Positions 31,398 through 42,600 of a stretch of DNA of 64,000 bases are shown here, piece after piece. The DNA is from Cinnamomum chago. Taxonomy: Eukaryota > Streptophyta > Magnoliopsida > Laurales > Lauraceae. Position numbers and translations under genes: made by a program. Under the pieces are notes generated by a model that saw only the letters and a list, made by a program, of their open reading frames with translations, had not been told where the DNA came from and did no database searches. Position 1 is the first letter of the stretch. Every line of letters starts with the position of its first letter. The stretch is from positions 26,496,001-26,560,000 of the forward strand of contig CP142460.1 in NCBI GenBank assembly GCA_038049695.1. The letters run 5' to 3'.

Positions 31398-34300
31398 GAA
31401 GAATCATACCTTCATTAACGGTCTCTTCCTCTCGGCTCCTCTTTTCCGGAGGCTCATCACCGTCCCTTGACATCTCTTCAGCAATAGCAAGAGGTACTTC
31501 TAAATCAGGAGAGTCATCGTGTCGTCTTTTATTACGGCGCTACCTGTCTTCCTCTTGCTTCATGGGCCGGTTTGCTTGAAGTACCCGCCCCATCATCAAA
31601 GTCAGGACCTTCGCTTGACTCCTTACCAGATGGTCTACTCCTCCCAGTGGACTCCAAGGAAGCCTTCGTTCGTTCCGCTTGCATTTAAGCGTCGATCTTG
31701 GCCTCCTCCTCTTCTAGCTGTTTCAAGACCTCACTAGGTATCTCTTGTACAGCTCCTGATCTGATGACGTCCTATTCACCGAGAAAGCCTATCTTGTGCT
31801 TCTCTCCAGCAAGGAAAACCAGAACTTCCTCTCGACAGACTCCATCTAATCTGCCAAGACCCTTCCCAGAAGATTGCTTGACGTCGAGCTCCTTCTTGGA
31901 AAGCCCCCGGTACACAAAAAAGCTCTCAACGAGCCATTTCATAAAGCCAGCAGTCCGGAAAGTGGGCAACTCAGGATAAGAAATCATGGCGGCAGTGTCC
32001 TCCGCACTGTAAAAAGCCCATGCATTCCTTCCATCCTGCAAACCGTTGAAGCACTTCACCATGCTCGAACGCGCTCCAACAATGCCTTGAGAGAAGCCCA
32101 ATTGCAACGCAAAACGGAAGGGGACATACGGCTGGATATCAACAAAAAGATGTCTACGGTACACCATAGTACCACCTCTTTTATGCGTTTGTCAAAGAAT
32201 AGTGCCTTCCCGACCCTGCCCTGGTGGAATCACGGGAGACACCAAAATCCAAAGCCTTCTTCCGCAAACCTGAAAAAAAGCTTCACTGAAGATTGCCCAA
32301 TCTCGATGTCCCTGAACCGTCGGATCCTCAAACGGGCAAACAAAAGTGATTCGAAAACGGTTGTCCCTCTAGCCAACCGAATCATGAAAGGGTCATCATC
32401 CTGTGCAACTCCTAATCGATGGAAGCCGGGACAGTGGTACACATACCACTAATAGAAAATATGGGCTGAAAACACCCTGCTCATAGGGAGCCCAAGCTGA
32501 ACAAGAAAAGCAGCAGCCTACAATGTGGCCTGATGTGCATACCATCTCCTCCAGCAAAAATAGCCTCACTTAGCCAGTAGGTGAGGTAAACAGCGAGATC
32601 CCTCCCTAGCGCAATGTCCGAATAAATGGCATTTGTTCAAACCCGGACAGAAGTTTTCTTCGAACCCGGAGTCTTAGCTCTGGCCTCCAAGGGTCGTGCT
32701 ATCAGAAGACTCTCTGTTGTTAAAGAAGTTGGGGAACAAGGAGCCAAACCTCCTCCAACTGCTGGACCTTACTTTCGAATCCTACTTCTCCTTTAAAAAA
32801 TCATAGAAGGTGACGAACTGAAAGTACAAAAACCTAAACTCCTCAGACTGCTCCTCAAGGACGCTATCAATAGGCATAAACTCCTCATAAAGTTTGTCGA
32901 AGATAGGTAGCTCGGTGATGGTGCTCAATTCCTTCAAAGTAAAACTAATCTCACCATTCGGGACAATGAAGGTGTTGGTTTGTCGAAGGAATGACTCCAA
33001 CACGGCCATGAAGGCTTCATCGGAAAAAACCACGGTTTGCGAAAAAACACAAATTGCATTAAAAGTCTCGGCCTCCTTCAAAATGGTCGCAGGATGTGAT
33101 CAATCCATGACTCCCAGCTTGAGTCGGCGCTGAAACGGCCACGAGATCGAAAAGGCTTCACCCAATTGCTGTCGTCACCCTGAAAGATGCCAAGGCCCAC
33201 CGATCTCAAATCGACTGATGGATTATCAGAACCTTGGTAACCGCTAGCTAGCATCAACATGTCCATGCGGACAGGCGACTTCTCTGCATAACCGGAAAGG
33301 CCGCCAACAAAAACCCCGGTCTTATTCACTTAGTCCTCTTCACCCAGTTCAGAGGATCTTCCCTCTTAGGGCACGTCGGAGAAACGCTCATGATCAAGAT
33401 AGTGCGATCAAAGGTCAACTGGTTAGAAATAGCTATCTCCTCATCATCTACCGTGTAAGAGAACTGAAAACATCTCCTTTGGTACGTCAAGTCATCAGGA
33501 ACTGTGTCACCAAAGAAAAAGGTAGACGTAGGCACAATCCTCTGATCGTCCATGACCCAAGGACGACTGCTTACCATAATCCTGTAAAACTCCTCATCCT
33601 TGAGAGCGAATAATCGTTGTCTCGTCTCATCACGGATGATGGAGTCACACTCTTCCAAGTTTCTCTCCACAAACTGGACCTTCTCCCAAGCCTGTTGTAC
33701 GGCCACATTAGGAGACCTGGTAGACCGGCAAGGTGCATCAGTAACAGGCTCTTTGCCCTCATTCGTTCTGGAGTAACTACTTGCGAAGGATGGAAAAGAA
33801 AAAAAAATCAATCATCAAAGTGACAGAATTTTGCTAAAAATCCTAGCGAAATTTTGGCATAGTTCCGGGGCAATTCCGAAGAAAAGGGAAAGACCTCGAA
33901 AAAGATAGGAAGCTTGAAGATGAGCTCAACACCACTGTAAGCTCATAGTCAATGAAGCATCCTCAAAGAAGGTTTGAACTCAAACATTGTTGTGAGATCA
34001 AAACCAGTCTTATCAGATCTCCACAAGCTTGAAGAAGGGCTCAACATTGCTATGAGCTCCAAACTCCAAGACTTTTAAAGTTCCTCAAAATCCTGCAAGA
34101 TTAAGAAAGGGCTCAACATTGCTGCGAGTTCCAAATCCCAAAACTTGCAAAAGATTTTCCAGGCACGCATCATCATGCTCCCAATAAATTTACTAAAAAT
34201 CATGCATCAAAGAAAATTATCATGCATTAGATGCTAGGAAAACTTTAACCAAAGTTTGACCAATTCCAACCCAACTTGGTCAAAACCAATCAAACCTTGT

Positions 34301-34489
34301 CCAAGTCAAAAATCATGTTGGCTTGACCTAGAGATTCTAGCCTTCTATCTTGATGCATCAAAAAAAAAATGCATGAACATCTCGGATTGCATAAACCTCA
34401 TTATCATGGTGAGCAAAAGAGGGAAAAAAAAGAGAAGAAAGAAGCGAGAAAAGAGAGAGAAATCTCTTCAAAAAAAAATTTTGAATTGG

Positions 34490-34560
34490 CCAGTAGGCCG
34501 TGGCCCACTGCCACGTGGCAGTACGGCCAGGTCTGTACGAACCTATATGTACAGCCGAGA
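34490..34560. repeat. palindromic stretch in intron 1, copy C
   Basis: Counterpart of the strong palindromes of copy A: CTGCCACGTGGCAG is a perfect 14 bp palindrome, followed by CTGTACG...TGTACAG arms. The surrounding DNA is A-rich. Confidence 0.7.
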
Positions 34561-34880
34561 AAAACCAAAAAAAAAAAGACGTGCAAAAAAAAAAGAGGGA
34601 AGAAAAATAACCGTGAGCAAGAAAGAAAAAAAGAAAAAGCACGTGTAAAAAAAAGAAAAGAAAACACATGGGCAAAAAAAAGAAAAATAAAAGAAGAAAA
34701 AAAAATTACTTCTACAAGGAGTTTCTTGTGAAGGAAGAAAACTTACTTGAAGCCATGGATGGAGTAGAAGAAAGAGAACTTGAAGATTCTTGAAAAAGAA
34801 GAGGAGTTCTTGATTAAGGAGCACTCTTAAAGACTTTTTCCAAAAGAAAGCAATAAGGGCAAGAGATCCAACCTCCTTTG

Positions 34881-34889
34881 CTTTTATAG
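34881..34889 (-). promoter_or_regulatory. TATA box for the opposite-strand gene, copy C
   Basis: Minus-strand CTATAAAAG, 125 bp before the ATG at 34756. It is kept although the gene body has decayed. Confidence 0.65.
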
Positions 34890-35414
34890 TGGAGAGCAAA
34901 CCAAAAGAGGAAACAAGGAGAAAACCAACGAGGTAATTGCTAAAAACTAGCAACTTTCCCAAAAGAAAAGATTCTTTGAGAAATTCTCTCCAAAAAGAAA
35001 GGGAATGGGAAATATTCTCTCCACAGAAAGATACTTTGATAAAATCTCTCCAAAAACAAAGAAACATGAGAAATTCTCTCCAAGTAAGGATATTTTTAGA
35101 TATTCTCTACCCACAAGAGATATTTTTAGATATCCTTTACAAAATGCCACCACATGAGATCTAAGCCATCTCCAAAGCTTAAGATCCCATGGGTTAGCCC
35201 ACATGAGCTAGGTTTGACCACCTAGGCACTAAAAGGGTCTTCCCATAAAAAATCTCCTTTACCAAGAGCATACAAAATGGTTCCATGCCTCTCTTGAGTC
35301 GATTGAACCACTCAAAAACAAAAAGCCTCATGAGTTTCAAAAAATCCAAACCATTCAACCTCATGAACCAAATTAAGCCAAAATCTTGAAATTGACATTC
35401 CACAAAAAACCAAA

Positions 35415-35725
35415 CTCTGGTCCCTTGACTTGCCACATACAGCTTGTTAGGTCACAAGGCCAAAAAAAAAAAAAAAAACAAACAAACAAATCCCGACCCC
35501 TTAGCTCGCCACATACAGCTTGTTAGGTCACAAGGTCAAAATCAAATCTGACCCCCCCAATTTACCACATACTGCTCGTTGGGTCACAAGGTCAAAATCA
35601 AAAATCAAACATCTACCCCCTAACCTGCCACATACAGCTTATTAGGTCAAAAGGCAAAAAAAAATCAAAAAAACCCTCTTGACCGCCTAATGGGCCACAT
35701 ACAGCCCTTAGGTTCACAAGGTCAA
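35415..35725. repeat. about 63 bp tandem repeat, five degenerate copies (copy C)
   Basis: GCCACATACAGC-type cores near 35430, 35508, 35565, 35627 and 35694, with TTAGGTCACAAGGTC after each. This is the same array as in A and B, with two extra units. Confidence 0.82.
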
Positions 35726-35949
35726 AAAGAAAACCCAAAACCAAAATCCAACCCTCTCATGTCATTTTCAAAACTTTGCCTTTAGATGGTACGTGAGCCC
35801 TCTCACTACCATAAAATCCCCTTGGAAACTCAAAAGGCTATAAAAAAAAGGTTAAAGACTTCTGGTCAAGTCAGAAGCTCTCCTTCAAGTTTCTCTTCGA
35901 GGCACATCGACTCCAAAAGCTACTCGTCGTTGTACCTCGAGGGGGCATT

Positions 35950-38287
35950 TGTTGACATAAAAAAAAGTCACTTTGCCTCTCCAACATCAAGAAGCCGCAC
36001 GAAGCTGAATCCTACTACAAAATAGGCAATGCAACTTCAAGCATCAGATCTTGTCAAATTCAAAAAAAAACTGCAAGATCCTTCAAGACAGCCAAAAGAG
36101 GGGTTCACATGAAGTTTCGGGCCATTTCAACATCATTTGGCCCAACTTCACTCCTGCAGCAGCTGAACAGGTGCTCCTGGCGGCGACGGCATCGAAGACA
36201 TCAAAAATTTGTTCAGAGCCTACGGATGGTCTCAAAATACCTCCAAAAGGCTCCATGCCAAATTTCAAGTCAAACTGACAACGTTTGACCCTCCATCAAC
36301 CCTCGAGCAGTAAAACCAAGCCTCTCGGCGGCAAGAACTGTCGAGGCCATCACTTATCAAACAAAGCACATGGGTGGCTTCAACATGCTTCAAAAGGATT
36401 GCACGTCAAATTTCAGGTCATTCCGACAACGTTTGACCTGACTTTGACGCTCCGAAACAAAATCAAGGCCACCGGCGACGGAGCACCCCTGGACCATGAC
36501 ATCCAAATCGCAGCCAACAGATCGTCTCAAAATGACTCCAATAGGTTCCCTGTCAAATTCCAAGTAGATTGGACATCAGTTGACTGTACATCAAAGCGGG
36601 GCATCTTCCTCGAGGTAAAGTCTACTGGCGACGGGAACCCAAACGGCTTCAAAACTCAAACAACAGTCCATGGTTGGTCCTATCTACAGCTCAGGGATAC
36701 AGGAGAAAAAGGGAGTCAAAAAGATCAAAAAACGGTCGAGAAATGGCGACCGGAAGGGGAAGGATCTCCAATGGTCGCCGACAGCGACCCCAGCCCATGG
36801 TAGCCGAATTTTTTGCCGGGTGGCCCATTTTCCACCCCTTTTCGCGTTTCGGGAGTTCCAGCCTCTGTGGCTTTTCGAAAAACTAATTTTTTATGCTCGA
36901 AATTGGCTGATCTTCATCAACATCTCGGATCGAGCATCAAGAGCATGAAATCATCATTGATCGCTCCAAGATCGCCAATCGACTGACCAAGAAAGTATAC
37001 TTTCTGTCCGACCGATCGAGAAATCGACAAGACAGATGTCACCGGCTCACTCATATCAACCAATGTCCGAAGTTGCATCGCCATCCAACATCAAATAACA
37101 TGTGGATCCATCAGCGATCATCGCAAGGAGAATTCTAAAAGACGCGGCACGGCCCGCGACTCTTCAAATGCCCTGGCGACCACTTACTGCCGTTAATTGA
37201 CCCGTTTTATTAGAACTTAATGTGGTCATTAACCCATTATTTTGGGTGGCCTAATCAAAATCAAGCAAATGAGAGTTACAAATTCAAGTAATCATGGCAT
37301 TAAAACCATGAAACTCCCCTCATCATGGAGATTAAGGGCGATTAAATGCCCATCATTCTCCATCGGCCAATCACAAGCCAAGAAAAAGAAGTTACAAAAC
37401 CAAGAATTAAAACTTGTAGCTCCTCTCATCATGGAGCATCAATGCCATCAATGTTGATAAACCCACCTTATGGCCACCAAAAGCCTATAAAATGGGGGTC
37501 ATTTCAAGAAAAAAGAACCTTCGACCCGCCCCAGAAAAAGTCCAAAAAAAAATCCGAAGAATTCTCGAAGAAAATATGCTACTCTACTGCAGAAGAAACA
37601 CCACAAGGTGATCGAAGTCCCTTGGGGGGGCATCCCCCCAAGGTCTCCTCTCTCTTTCTATCCAACATGGCCTAAATGTGGCTCTTCAGCCCGTTTACTC
37701 GGTTTTTCATTGCAAATAGGACCTCCCCTTGGTCTTTATCCTCTAAAAAACTAAGGTCCAAGCCAAGCCAAAGAATCAAAGCATCAAACGTTCTCATCTG
37801 AAGGACGATGGGGAAGTCCATACATGACTTGTGATCGTCGATCTGAACGAGTCCCCGCAATCTCCTGAGAAGTCAGATCCCTTTTCTTACTTTTCAATTG
37901 TATTTTGTATTCTTTGTAAAGAGATAAAAAATCACATTTCTTGTCTTTCATTATTGATGAGATTTGTAAATCGCCTTTCACGGCACAAAACCGCCTTGGC
38001 AAACAAATATCGCCTTTTACGGCAAACAAAATGAAATTGCTTCTTACGACATTTAAAAAATTGTGTCTCTTTCTTAAAATATACATGCAACGGAAAGTTA
38101 GAAAGAAGAATTGATTTCCTTTCTACTTGTGAAGGTGAATCTCCGGATCACCACTTCAAATTTCAAGTTGAATATAAAATCTGGCATACCCGTACAAAAA
38201 TATTGATGACTCATTTTTCCTCCTCCGCCATACTCCCGGCGGCCCCAGGGGTGGGAAGGAGAGGACGAAAGGTCGGAGCCCCCATCA
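35950..38287 (+). repeat. 3' LTR of copy C (2338 bp)
   Basis: Starts TGTTGACATA after GAGGGGGCATT and ends CCCCCATCA. The U3 blocks, a TATA box near 37484, AAGTCCCTTGGGGGG near 37615 and the mini-hairpin cluster near 37970-38050 align with LTRs A and B, at clearly lower identity. Confidence 0.9.
37484..37496 (+). promoter_or_regulatory. LTR TATA box, copy C
   Basis: CCTATAAAATGGG, aligned with CTATAAATAG of LTRs A and B. Confidence 0.65.
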
Positions 38288-38818
38288 TTGCTCTGGATGT
38301 CACGGGTGCCAGGGCAATCGTTGACATGATCATTGTGCTGGGCGACAAGTGGTCCAAGACTAAGGATTTTCCTGATGATGACTTCTTCAAGGAAATACTT
38401 CTGGACCCTACTAATAAAGCCAAGTCTAAAATGGATGAGGCCACGCAGAATAGGAAGCGATTTGTCTGGGAGAGGAACGTTATCGAGTTGGTCATCCGAG
38501 CTGAGGCATGACATTGAACGCCTTGATAGAGAGCTCATTGAAGCTAGGCAATGTCTTTAGCAATTAGAGGTGCGAGTCACGGGCAAGTGGGCTGCTTTAG
38601 CAGAGGCTCGTACCAGGGAGAGGCACTTGATTTGCCAGGTTACAGACGTCGATCATGTTCTCAAGATGAGGATTTGAGAATACACGCGATGGCGAACTGC
38701 TTGGGAGAAGCTTCCCAGTGTTAAAAGAGGGTTACAGTGTTCAACCGCATATTTGAGTGCCAAAGCCAAAAGTTTGCTTGAGGAGCTGAATGTTTGGCTA
38801 GAGGCCATGTTTGGCTAA
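38288..38818 (+). pseudogene. last exon of the opposite-strand gene of copy D
   Basis: Matches residues of exon 5 in copies A and B (LDVTGARAIVDMIIVLGDKW, then a coiled coil, ending LEAMFG at the stop near 38818). Stop codons near 38508, 38558 and 38676 break the coiled-coil part. The reading before 38288 runs into LTR C and is not part of the gene. It lies on the plus strand because copy D is reversed. Confidence 0.82.
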
Positions 38819-39100
38819 GCTTCTGGTTTTTTTTTTTTTTTTTTTGTAACAAACTCTCTTTTACTTTTTTTTTGGTACCCTATGTATACACACATTTTTT
38901 TGTATGCTTTTCTCTCTCTTTTTTGCAGTGCTTGTGAACACATTTTTTTATCACTCTTTTTTTTTTTTTTTGTATTCCCTCCTTTCACTTAAATCCTTTT
39001 GTGATGGAAATAAATTCAAGCAATAGTTTAATGGGAATGTTTGTTCTCAAAATTTGATCAAAAGTTTGTCATTTTATGAAAATCTTTTGTCAAATGGTTG
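38819..39100 (-). other. spacer of copy D beside the opposite-strand gene
   Basis: T-runs and TTGATCAAAAG-type sequence equal to the stretch at 9750-9915 in copy A, reversed. No gene seen. Confidence 0.55.
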
Positions 39101-39104
39101 TTTT

Positions 39105-39595
39105 TGCATGGGAGCCAGATTTCGTTTGCGGTATGAAAGCCAAATTTGGGGTTTACGGCATGAGAGCCAAAATTTTGGTTTTGGCGAGAAAGCCAAGGTT
39201 TGTTTTTGGTGGCATGAGAGCCAAAATTTTGTTTTTGGCTTGAAAGCCAACGTTTGTGGCATGGAAGCCGAGTTTTGCCGTAAAAGCCAGGTTTTTATGG
39301 CATGAAAGCCAATTTTTGGCATAAAAGCCAGGTTTTTTTAAAGCCAACTTTTGGTTTGTTGGCATGAAAGCCAGGTTTTTGGCATAAAAGCTAGGTTTTT
39401 GGCGTGAAAGCCAGGTTTTTGGCATGAGAGCCGATTTTGTGGAATAAGAACCGATTTTTGGAGTGAAAGCCAAGTTTTTGGCATGAGAGCCGATTTTTTG
39501 CGTGAAAGCCAAGCTTTTGGCGTGAGAGCCGATTTTGTGGCATGAGAGTCAATTTTTTTTTCTTTGTGGGCATGAGAGTCGGGTTTTGATTTTCA
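39105..39595 (-). repeat. GGC-N6-GCC mini-hairpin array, copy D
   Basis: Reads on the plus strand as GGCATGAAAGCC, GGCATGAGAGCC and GGCGTGAAAGCC units. About 22 remain. It is the reverse complement of the arrays in A and B, in the equivalent place. Confidence 0.85.
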
Positions 39596-39599
39596 AAAA

Positions 39600-40095
39600 T
39601 GCTTGTATCGACTAAAAGTCGCCTCCCTGCTGAATGGTCTTGTAAGTATCGATGGAATGTCGCCTCCGTACTTATTCGATTGGGAGTATCGATGGAATGT
39701 CGCTTCCTTTCGAATCTAGGTGCAAGTATCGACTAAGCATCGCTTTCCTGCTGAATGGTTTTGCAAGTATCGATGGAATGTCGCATCCTTGCTCATCCGG
39801 TTTGCGAGTATCGATGGAATGTCACTTCCTTGCTCTTCAAAAATTTTGTTTTGTGGGTACTAACTGAATGTCGTTTCCCCATGATTTTTGAAATTTTAAG
39901 ATGTTTTGGACCTCGGTTTATTTTTTAATTTGGGTTGTGGATATCAACTAAAATGTTGCGTCTCCACGATTTTTGAAATTTTGCAAGTATCGACGAAATG
40001 TCGCTTCCTTGCGATTTTGGAAGTATTGAATGTGGTTCGCATCCTTCTGATTTTGAGTTCTGTGAGTATCGACTAGGAGTCACTTCCCCAAGGTT
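39600..40095 (-). repeat. CGATAC-unit array, copy D
   Basis: About ten units such as AAGTATCGATGGAATGTCGC, from 39604 to about 40080. Order and spacing parallel copies A and B. Confidence 0.83.
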
Positions 40096-40445
40096 TTTTC
40101 AAAAACCATTTTTTTAAAGACACAAGGGTCGTAAATTATGGCATAAAACCACTTTGGTGGTAAAAGTCAGGGGGGACTAGGGTGGAAATCCTTGAATCCT
40201 GATTTTTGTTTCAAACCATGAAATTTGGGTTCAAGGGATTGAAAATTTGGTCAAGTTAGGAAAAGGCTCCTAAACTCAGATTTTTTTTTTTTTTAACAAT
40301 GAAACGATGAAAGTAAGCATTGTTTTGAATTTTTAGAAATTCCAACATATGGATGAAAAATAAAAAAGGATCGGGTTTGACGAGCAAGTACCTGGGAATA
40401 AGCTTTGGCCGTGCAGGCATTACGCTGACCCAGTGGCGTGAGTCT

Positions 40446-42600
40446 TTAAGGGTAGCACCGCTTCAAGAACTTGTCGTTGATGGGCAGCATACATCTATCA
40501 CCTTCCATGTTTAGGAGAGCATATGCATCATTCAACAAAACATTGTCAATGACATAGGGTCCCTCCCATTTTGGCTCAAATTTGCCTTTGGACTTGCGAG
40601 CGAAAACAATTGGTCCTTTTACAACAAGGACCAAGTCACCCTGTTTGTAGACACATTGCCAAACCTTTTTGTCGAAAAATCCAGCCATGCATGCTTGGTA
40701 AAGAAAGCTCAATGCTTTGTCGAGTTTCGAGCCATCTCTTGTCGAGATTGTCCAGCTCTTGGAGTCTCAACTTCACATTGCTTTCTTGAGTCATGTCATT
40801 TTGCAAAGACACCCTTAGGAAAGGAATTTGTACCTCCAAGGCCACGACAGGTTTACATCCATAGACCAAGGAGAATAGTGTGCTATGGGTTGGTCCTCGA
40901 ATGGTGGTCCGATAGGCCCACAAAGCTTCATACAGTTTGTCGCTCTAGTCTCTTTTATGATTGGAGACCATTTTCTTGAGTATTTTGCAGAGTGTCTTAT
41001 TGAAGGTTTCTGCTAATTTGTTTGCTGCTGGATTATATGGAGTCGAATGACAGCTTTGGATTTTGTATTTGTCGCATAACATGTAGAATCGGTGATCCCG
41101 GAATTGTGGTCCGTTATCATAGACGAATCTTTTAGGTATGCCAAAGCGACAAATAATGTGGGTGCGTAAGAACTGAAGGACTAATAAGGTCTTCATATCA
41201 CCGAGCACAAATGCTTCTAACCACTTGGAGAAATAATCCGTAGCGGCGAAGATGAAGCGATGACCTTTGCTTGATGGGGGAGAGATAGGACCTATGATGT
41301 CCATACCCTAGGCTTCGAAAGGCCATGAGATCGCTGTGGGGTGTAGCCAATCCAGAGGCATATGAACATAGTCTCCATGAACTTGGCACTGTTGGCAGCG
41401 CTTAGCAAATCGTATAGCGTCAGCTACCATCGTAGGCCAATAATAACCTAACCTTTTTATCTGATCGTAGAGCTTAGGACCGGCCTGATGGACTCCACAA
41501 AGACCAGCATGAACTTCTTTGAATGTTTCTTCGGCCTCTTATTGTGACAAGCAGCATAGAAGTACTCCGTTGAAGGATTTTCTGTAAGGGATTTTTGAAG
41601 GAATATCCAAATGAAAGTTTGGTGGTCATCTTTGAATGTTTACTCGTTCTTTTGGATCTTTAGGTAGGATTCCGAATATGGTGTAATTGATGAACAGATC
41701 CCTCCAGTCGCCGATTGGAGGTCTGGGGATAGAGATCCGACTTCCAACCACTTGGTGGCATTCAGCAACTGCTTGGTGTACGTTAAGAGGAGGGAGTATC
41801 TTTCTTTCACACACTGTAATTTGCATGTTTTCCCCTTCCTGGATCGCCATAGATGCGGCAAGTCTGGCCAGGGCATCTGCACGGATGTTCTCACCTCTGA
41901 GGATGTGGGTGATATGACAGATGTCAAATTTTTTCCAAAGCGAATGTGCTTTGTTGTAATAAGGCAACAAATCAGGCTTCCTGACTTTGTATTTCTTATT
42001 CATCTGGTTGACGATCAGTTGAGAGTCTCTGAAGACTTCCGGCATGGTGATGCCGGATTCGAGGGTGAGTTACAATCCTACGATCAGAGCTTGGTATTCA
42101 GCTGCATTGTTTGAACATGGTTCCAATAGCAAGAAAGCGTGTGGAATCATGAATTTGTCGAGGCTAACAAAGAGGATGCCAACTCCCGAGATCAGCTTTC
42201 TTTTTTCATTTGTCCTAGTTGCACCATCAAAGATCATGTCCTAGGAGGCATTTGGTGAGGAAGTCTCCACGTTGTAGACAGGTTCATCCGAGAGATCATC
42301 TCTGAGTGGAGAATCTTTCTCAACTCCCGAGATCAGCTTTCTTTTTTCATTTGTCCTAGTTGCACCATCAAAGATCATGTCCCAGGACGCATTTGGTGAG
42401 GAAGTCTCCATGTTATAGACAGGCTCATCTAGGAGATCATCTCTGAGTGGAGAATCTTTAGGCAATGGATGCTCTACGAGAAAGTCTGCTAGAGCTTGGC
42501 CTTTGATTGCCTTTTGTGGTACATATCTAATATCAAATTGTGATAGGAGGATGGACCATTTTGCCAGTCGTGTATTGAGAGAACCTGCTTTTGTGAAAGT
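40446..42600 (-). pseudogene. pol: RNase H, archaeal-type RNase H and integrase of copy D (broken)
   Basis: Read right to left: the end of the native RNase H region (TKAGSLNTRLAKWSILLSQF), the archaeal-type RNase H (MIFDGATRTNEK, ADALARLAASM), integrase catalytic core (MDIIGPISPPSSKGHRF, YDNGPQFRDH) and C-terminus (KSKGKFEPKWEGPYV ... CYP, stop at 40446-40448). Several stops and frameshifts divide it. A 141 bp tandem duplication at 42181-42462 repeats the start of the archaeal-type RNase H. Confidence 0.87.
42181..42462 (-). repeat. 141 bp in-frame tandem duplication in copy D
   Basis: Two near-identical units, 42181-42321 and 42322-42462, begin AACTCCCGAGATCAGC on the plus strand. The length is 47 codons, so the frame is kept. 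The unit covers the junction between the first and second RNase H domains. The units differ by only a few bases, so the duplication is fairly recent, or was homogenised. Confidence 0.85.

Larger units (their letters stand above)
28610..34756 (-). pseudogene. opposite-strand PMD-like gene of copy C (decayed)
   Basis: Same exon plan as copy B: ATG exon 34756-34747 with GTAAGT, exon 2 from 33780 to 31410, exon 3 29782-29666, exon 4 about 29587-29478, and exon 5 from about 29395 down to 28610, where copy B cuts it. Exon 2 still has recognisable blocks (FTLKELSTITELPIFDKLYE, VYRRHLFVDIQPYVP) but several frameshifts and a deletion near 32520, which removes the GEQLALVPAL region. Acceptors of introns 1, 3 and 4 no longer read AG (for example GCAA at 33781-33784). 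Exon 5 carries a 63 bp in-frame tandem duplication (29281 and 29344). Intron 2 is interrupted by a solo LTR. It is very probably dead. Confidence 0.8.
28610..38287 (+). mobile_element. Tat-clade retrotransposon, copy C (3' part, with solo LTR inside)
   Basis: Starts inside exon 5 of its opposite-strand gene, where copy B inserted, and continues to its complete 3' LTR. A 1542 bp solo LTR sits in intron 2 of that gene. After the LTR, sequence of copy D in the opposite orientation begins at 38288 (TTGCT as likely target duplication). It is older than A and B by its larger number of changes. Confidence 0.87.

Noticed and set aside
38203-38290. Start of a plus-strand frame before the copy D exon
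   Set aside because: The first 28 codons are the end of LTR C; homology to the antisense gene begins only at 38288.
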